In this document: piece after piece, positions 6,715 through 7,352 of the stretch
Position numbering within the stretch: the stretch's first letter is position 1
Layout: each line of letters begins with the position of its first letter
DNA from: an uncultured Opitutia bacterium
GTDB lineage: Bacteria; Verrucomicrobiota; Verrucomicrobiia; Opitutales; Coraliomargaritaceae
Direction: 5' to 3'
DNA length: 7,352 nucleotides
NCBI GenBank assembly: GCA_937899295.1
Contig: CALBPO010000151.1
Coordinates: 1-7,352, forward strand
The notes under the pieces: model-generated
Told to the model about the DNA's origin: nothing
What the model saw: the letters and a program-made list of their open reading frames with translations, nothing else
Databases searched by the model: none
Position numbers and translations under genes: made by a program

Positions 6715-6750
6715 TTGACAATCCAGCGGGAGCTTCCTTGTATCCCGCGC
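6715..6750 (+). promoter_or_regulatory. Promoter of tRNA-Lys
   Basis: A perfect TTGACA (6715-6720) is followed after 17 bases by TTGTAT (6738-6743), a weak -10. The bases after it (CCCGCGC, 6744-6750) form a GC-rich discriminator, as is usual at stable-RNA promoters under growth-rate or stringent control. An inverted repeat, GCGGGA (6726-6731) with TCCCGC (6743-6748), spans the spacer and the end of the -10. Initiation near 6750 leaves about 11 bases before the mature tRNA end. Confidence 0.65.
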
Positions 6751-6760
6751 TTCGATGTAG

Positions 6761-6836
6761 GGGTTGTTAGCTCAATCGGTAGAGCAGTTGACTTTTAATC
6801 AATTGGTTCGGGGTTCAAGTCCCCGACAGCCTACCA
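6761..6836 (+). tRNA. tRNA-Lys (anticodon UUU)
   Basis: A full cloverleaf can be drawn. The acceptor pairs GGGTTGT (6761-6767) with ACAGCCT (6826-6832), including G1-U72 and U4-G69 wobbles. The D arm is GCTC/GAGC (6770-6773 with 6782-6785). The anticodon stem is GTTGA/TCAAT around loop CTTTTAA (6792-6798), with anticodon TTT at 6794-6796. The variable loop has 5 bases. The T arm is CGGGG-TTCAAGT-CCCCG (6809-6825). The discriminator is A6833 and CCA is encoded (6834-6836). The anticodon reads AAA and AAG lysine codons. It is a single tRNA gene, divergent from the sigma gene. Confidence 0.97.
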
Positions 6837-6844
6837 TCGTAAGC

Positions 6845-6876
6845 GCCCTCGAGCCTTGAAGCATGTGGGCTTTTTT
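6845..6876 (+). terminator. Probable intrinsic terminator of tRNA-Lys
   Basis: Eight bases after the CCA, GCCC (6845-6848) can pair with GGGC (6867-6870), or alternatively AGCC (6852-6855) with GGCT (6868-6871), directly before a run of T residues (6871-6876). The stem is short with a large loop, but the T-run and position fit termination of the tRNA transcript before the convergent hydrolase gene. Confidence 0.42.
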
Positions 6877-6902
6877 GCGCCTCAACGAATCGCGTGAATC
6901 CA

Positions 6903-7352
6903 TTAAAAAAACGGATTATGAGCGCACTCTTCAACAACGCTAGTCATAGGACCGTGACCGGGGCAGAGGATAGTCTCAGATGGAAGGCTGAGCAACTGCT
7001 CACGGTTATTTTTTAGCGCAAGCTGATAGTCATATTTGGCGCCGCCCATGGAAAGTGAAAAGAGTGCGTCACCGACGAGGGCAATGGGGCGATTGAGCCC
7101 GTGCACTATGTAACTAAGCCCACCCTTGGAGTGACCATTTGTTTTTACTGCATAGATATCGAAGCCGCATAGTTGCATCTTAGAATTTGGCTGTAGAGGG
7201 CTGACGCCCGTATGTGGTTCTTCGGCGGGGCCAAATGCTAGCTTAGTCTGCGCAACGGCGACTAGTTTTTTGAAGCCGCCTACGTGGTCGCGGTGAGTAT
7301 GTGTTAGGAAGACGGCTTTGAGTAAGAGTTCTTGGGCTCGAATACATTCTAA
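6903..7352 (-). CDS. Metallo-beta-lactamase-fold hydrolase, 3' part (gene runs off the right edge)
   Basis: The frame is open from the right edge of the window to the stop at 6903-6905, giving the last 149 residues; the start is outside, and roughly 90-130 residues are probably missing. The metal site of the glyoxalase II/MBL superfamily is visible: THTHRDH at fragment residues 17-23 (the H-x-H-x-D-H motif), NGHSKGG at 72-78 (third-position His74), VGDALF at 93-98 (bridging Asp95) and CPGHGP at 130-135 (His133). This is a complete two-metal set, so the enzyme is likely active on a thioester, phosphodiester or similar bond. The substrate cannot be stated; antibiotic resistance should not be assumed. 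A methionine at 7178 is internal, because the HxHxDH motif lies upstream of it. Convergent with tRNA-Lys. Confidence 0.9.
   Translation of the reverse strand, partial: LECIRAQELLLKAVFLTHTHRDHVGGFKKLVAVAQTKLAFGPAEEPHTGVSPLQPNSKMQLCGFDIYAVKTNGHSKGGLSYIVHGLNRPIALVGDALFSLSMGGAKYDYQLALKNNREQLLSLPSETILCPGHGPMTSVVEECAHNPFF

Noticed and set aside
6903..7178. A 91-residue protein starting at the methionine at 7178
   Set aside because: The same frame stays open to the window edge and carries the HxHxDH metal motif upstream, so this methionine is internal.
6903..7352. Antibiotic-resistance beta-lactamase
   Set aside because: The metal motif is shared by the whole superfamily, and the visible motifs look like a general glyoxalase II-like hydrolase; nothing points to a beta-lactam substrate.

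Overview
The window is an ordinary stretch of bacterial chromosome with housekeeping genes, almost all on the minus strand. Protein style, mid-range GC content and a sigma/anti-sigma pair with a short-helix N-terminal domain suggest a Verrucomicrobiota-type organism, perhaps near Opitutae. That placement is inference from recollected family features, not a search. There are no CRISPR arrays, insertion sequences, integrases or phage genes.

Minus-strand genes in transcription order: (a) the 3' part of a metallo-beta-lactamase-fold hydrolase entering from the right edge (6903-7352); (b) an ECF-type sigma factor (6024-6626) overlapping by ATGA a single-pass membrane protein that is probably its anti-sigma factor (5212-6027), followed by a strong palindrome (5164-5198); (c) argG (3822-5075) and pdxJ (3030-3779), with a 14-codon mini-ORF that bridges the gap between them exactly; (d) a 301-base gene-free region with several inverted repeats (2729-3029); (e) nnr (1142-2728) and dprA (22-1137), four bases apart and surely co-transcribed. 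The only plus-strand gene is tRNA-Lys(UUU) at 6761-6836, with its own promoter, divergent from the sigma gene and convergent with the hydrolase gene.

The genes cover unrelated jobs: arginine biosynthesis (ArgG), vitamin B6 biosynthesis (PdxJ), repair of damaged NAD(P)H (Nnr), loading of RecA on incoming single-stranded DNA (DprA), and membrane-linked transcription control (sigma/anti-sigma). A GGAAC-type promoter-like site just upstream of the sigma gene suggests it activates its own operon.

No clearly novel system was found. The best items for a second look are the argG-pdxJ bridging mini-ORF, the possible structured RNA between pdxJ and nnr, the palindrome after the anti-sigma gene, and the putative autoregulatory sigma promoter with a near-absent leader.
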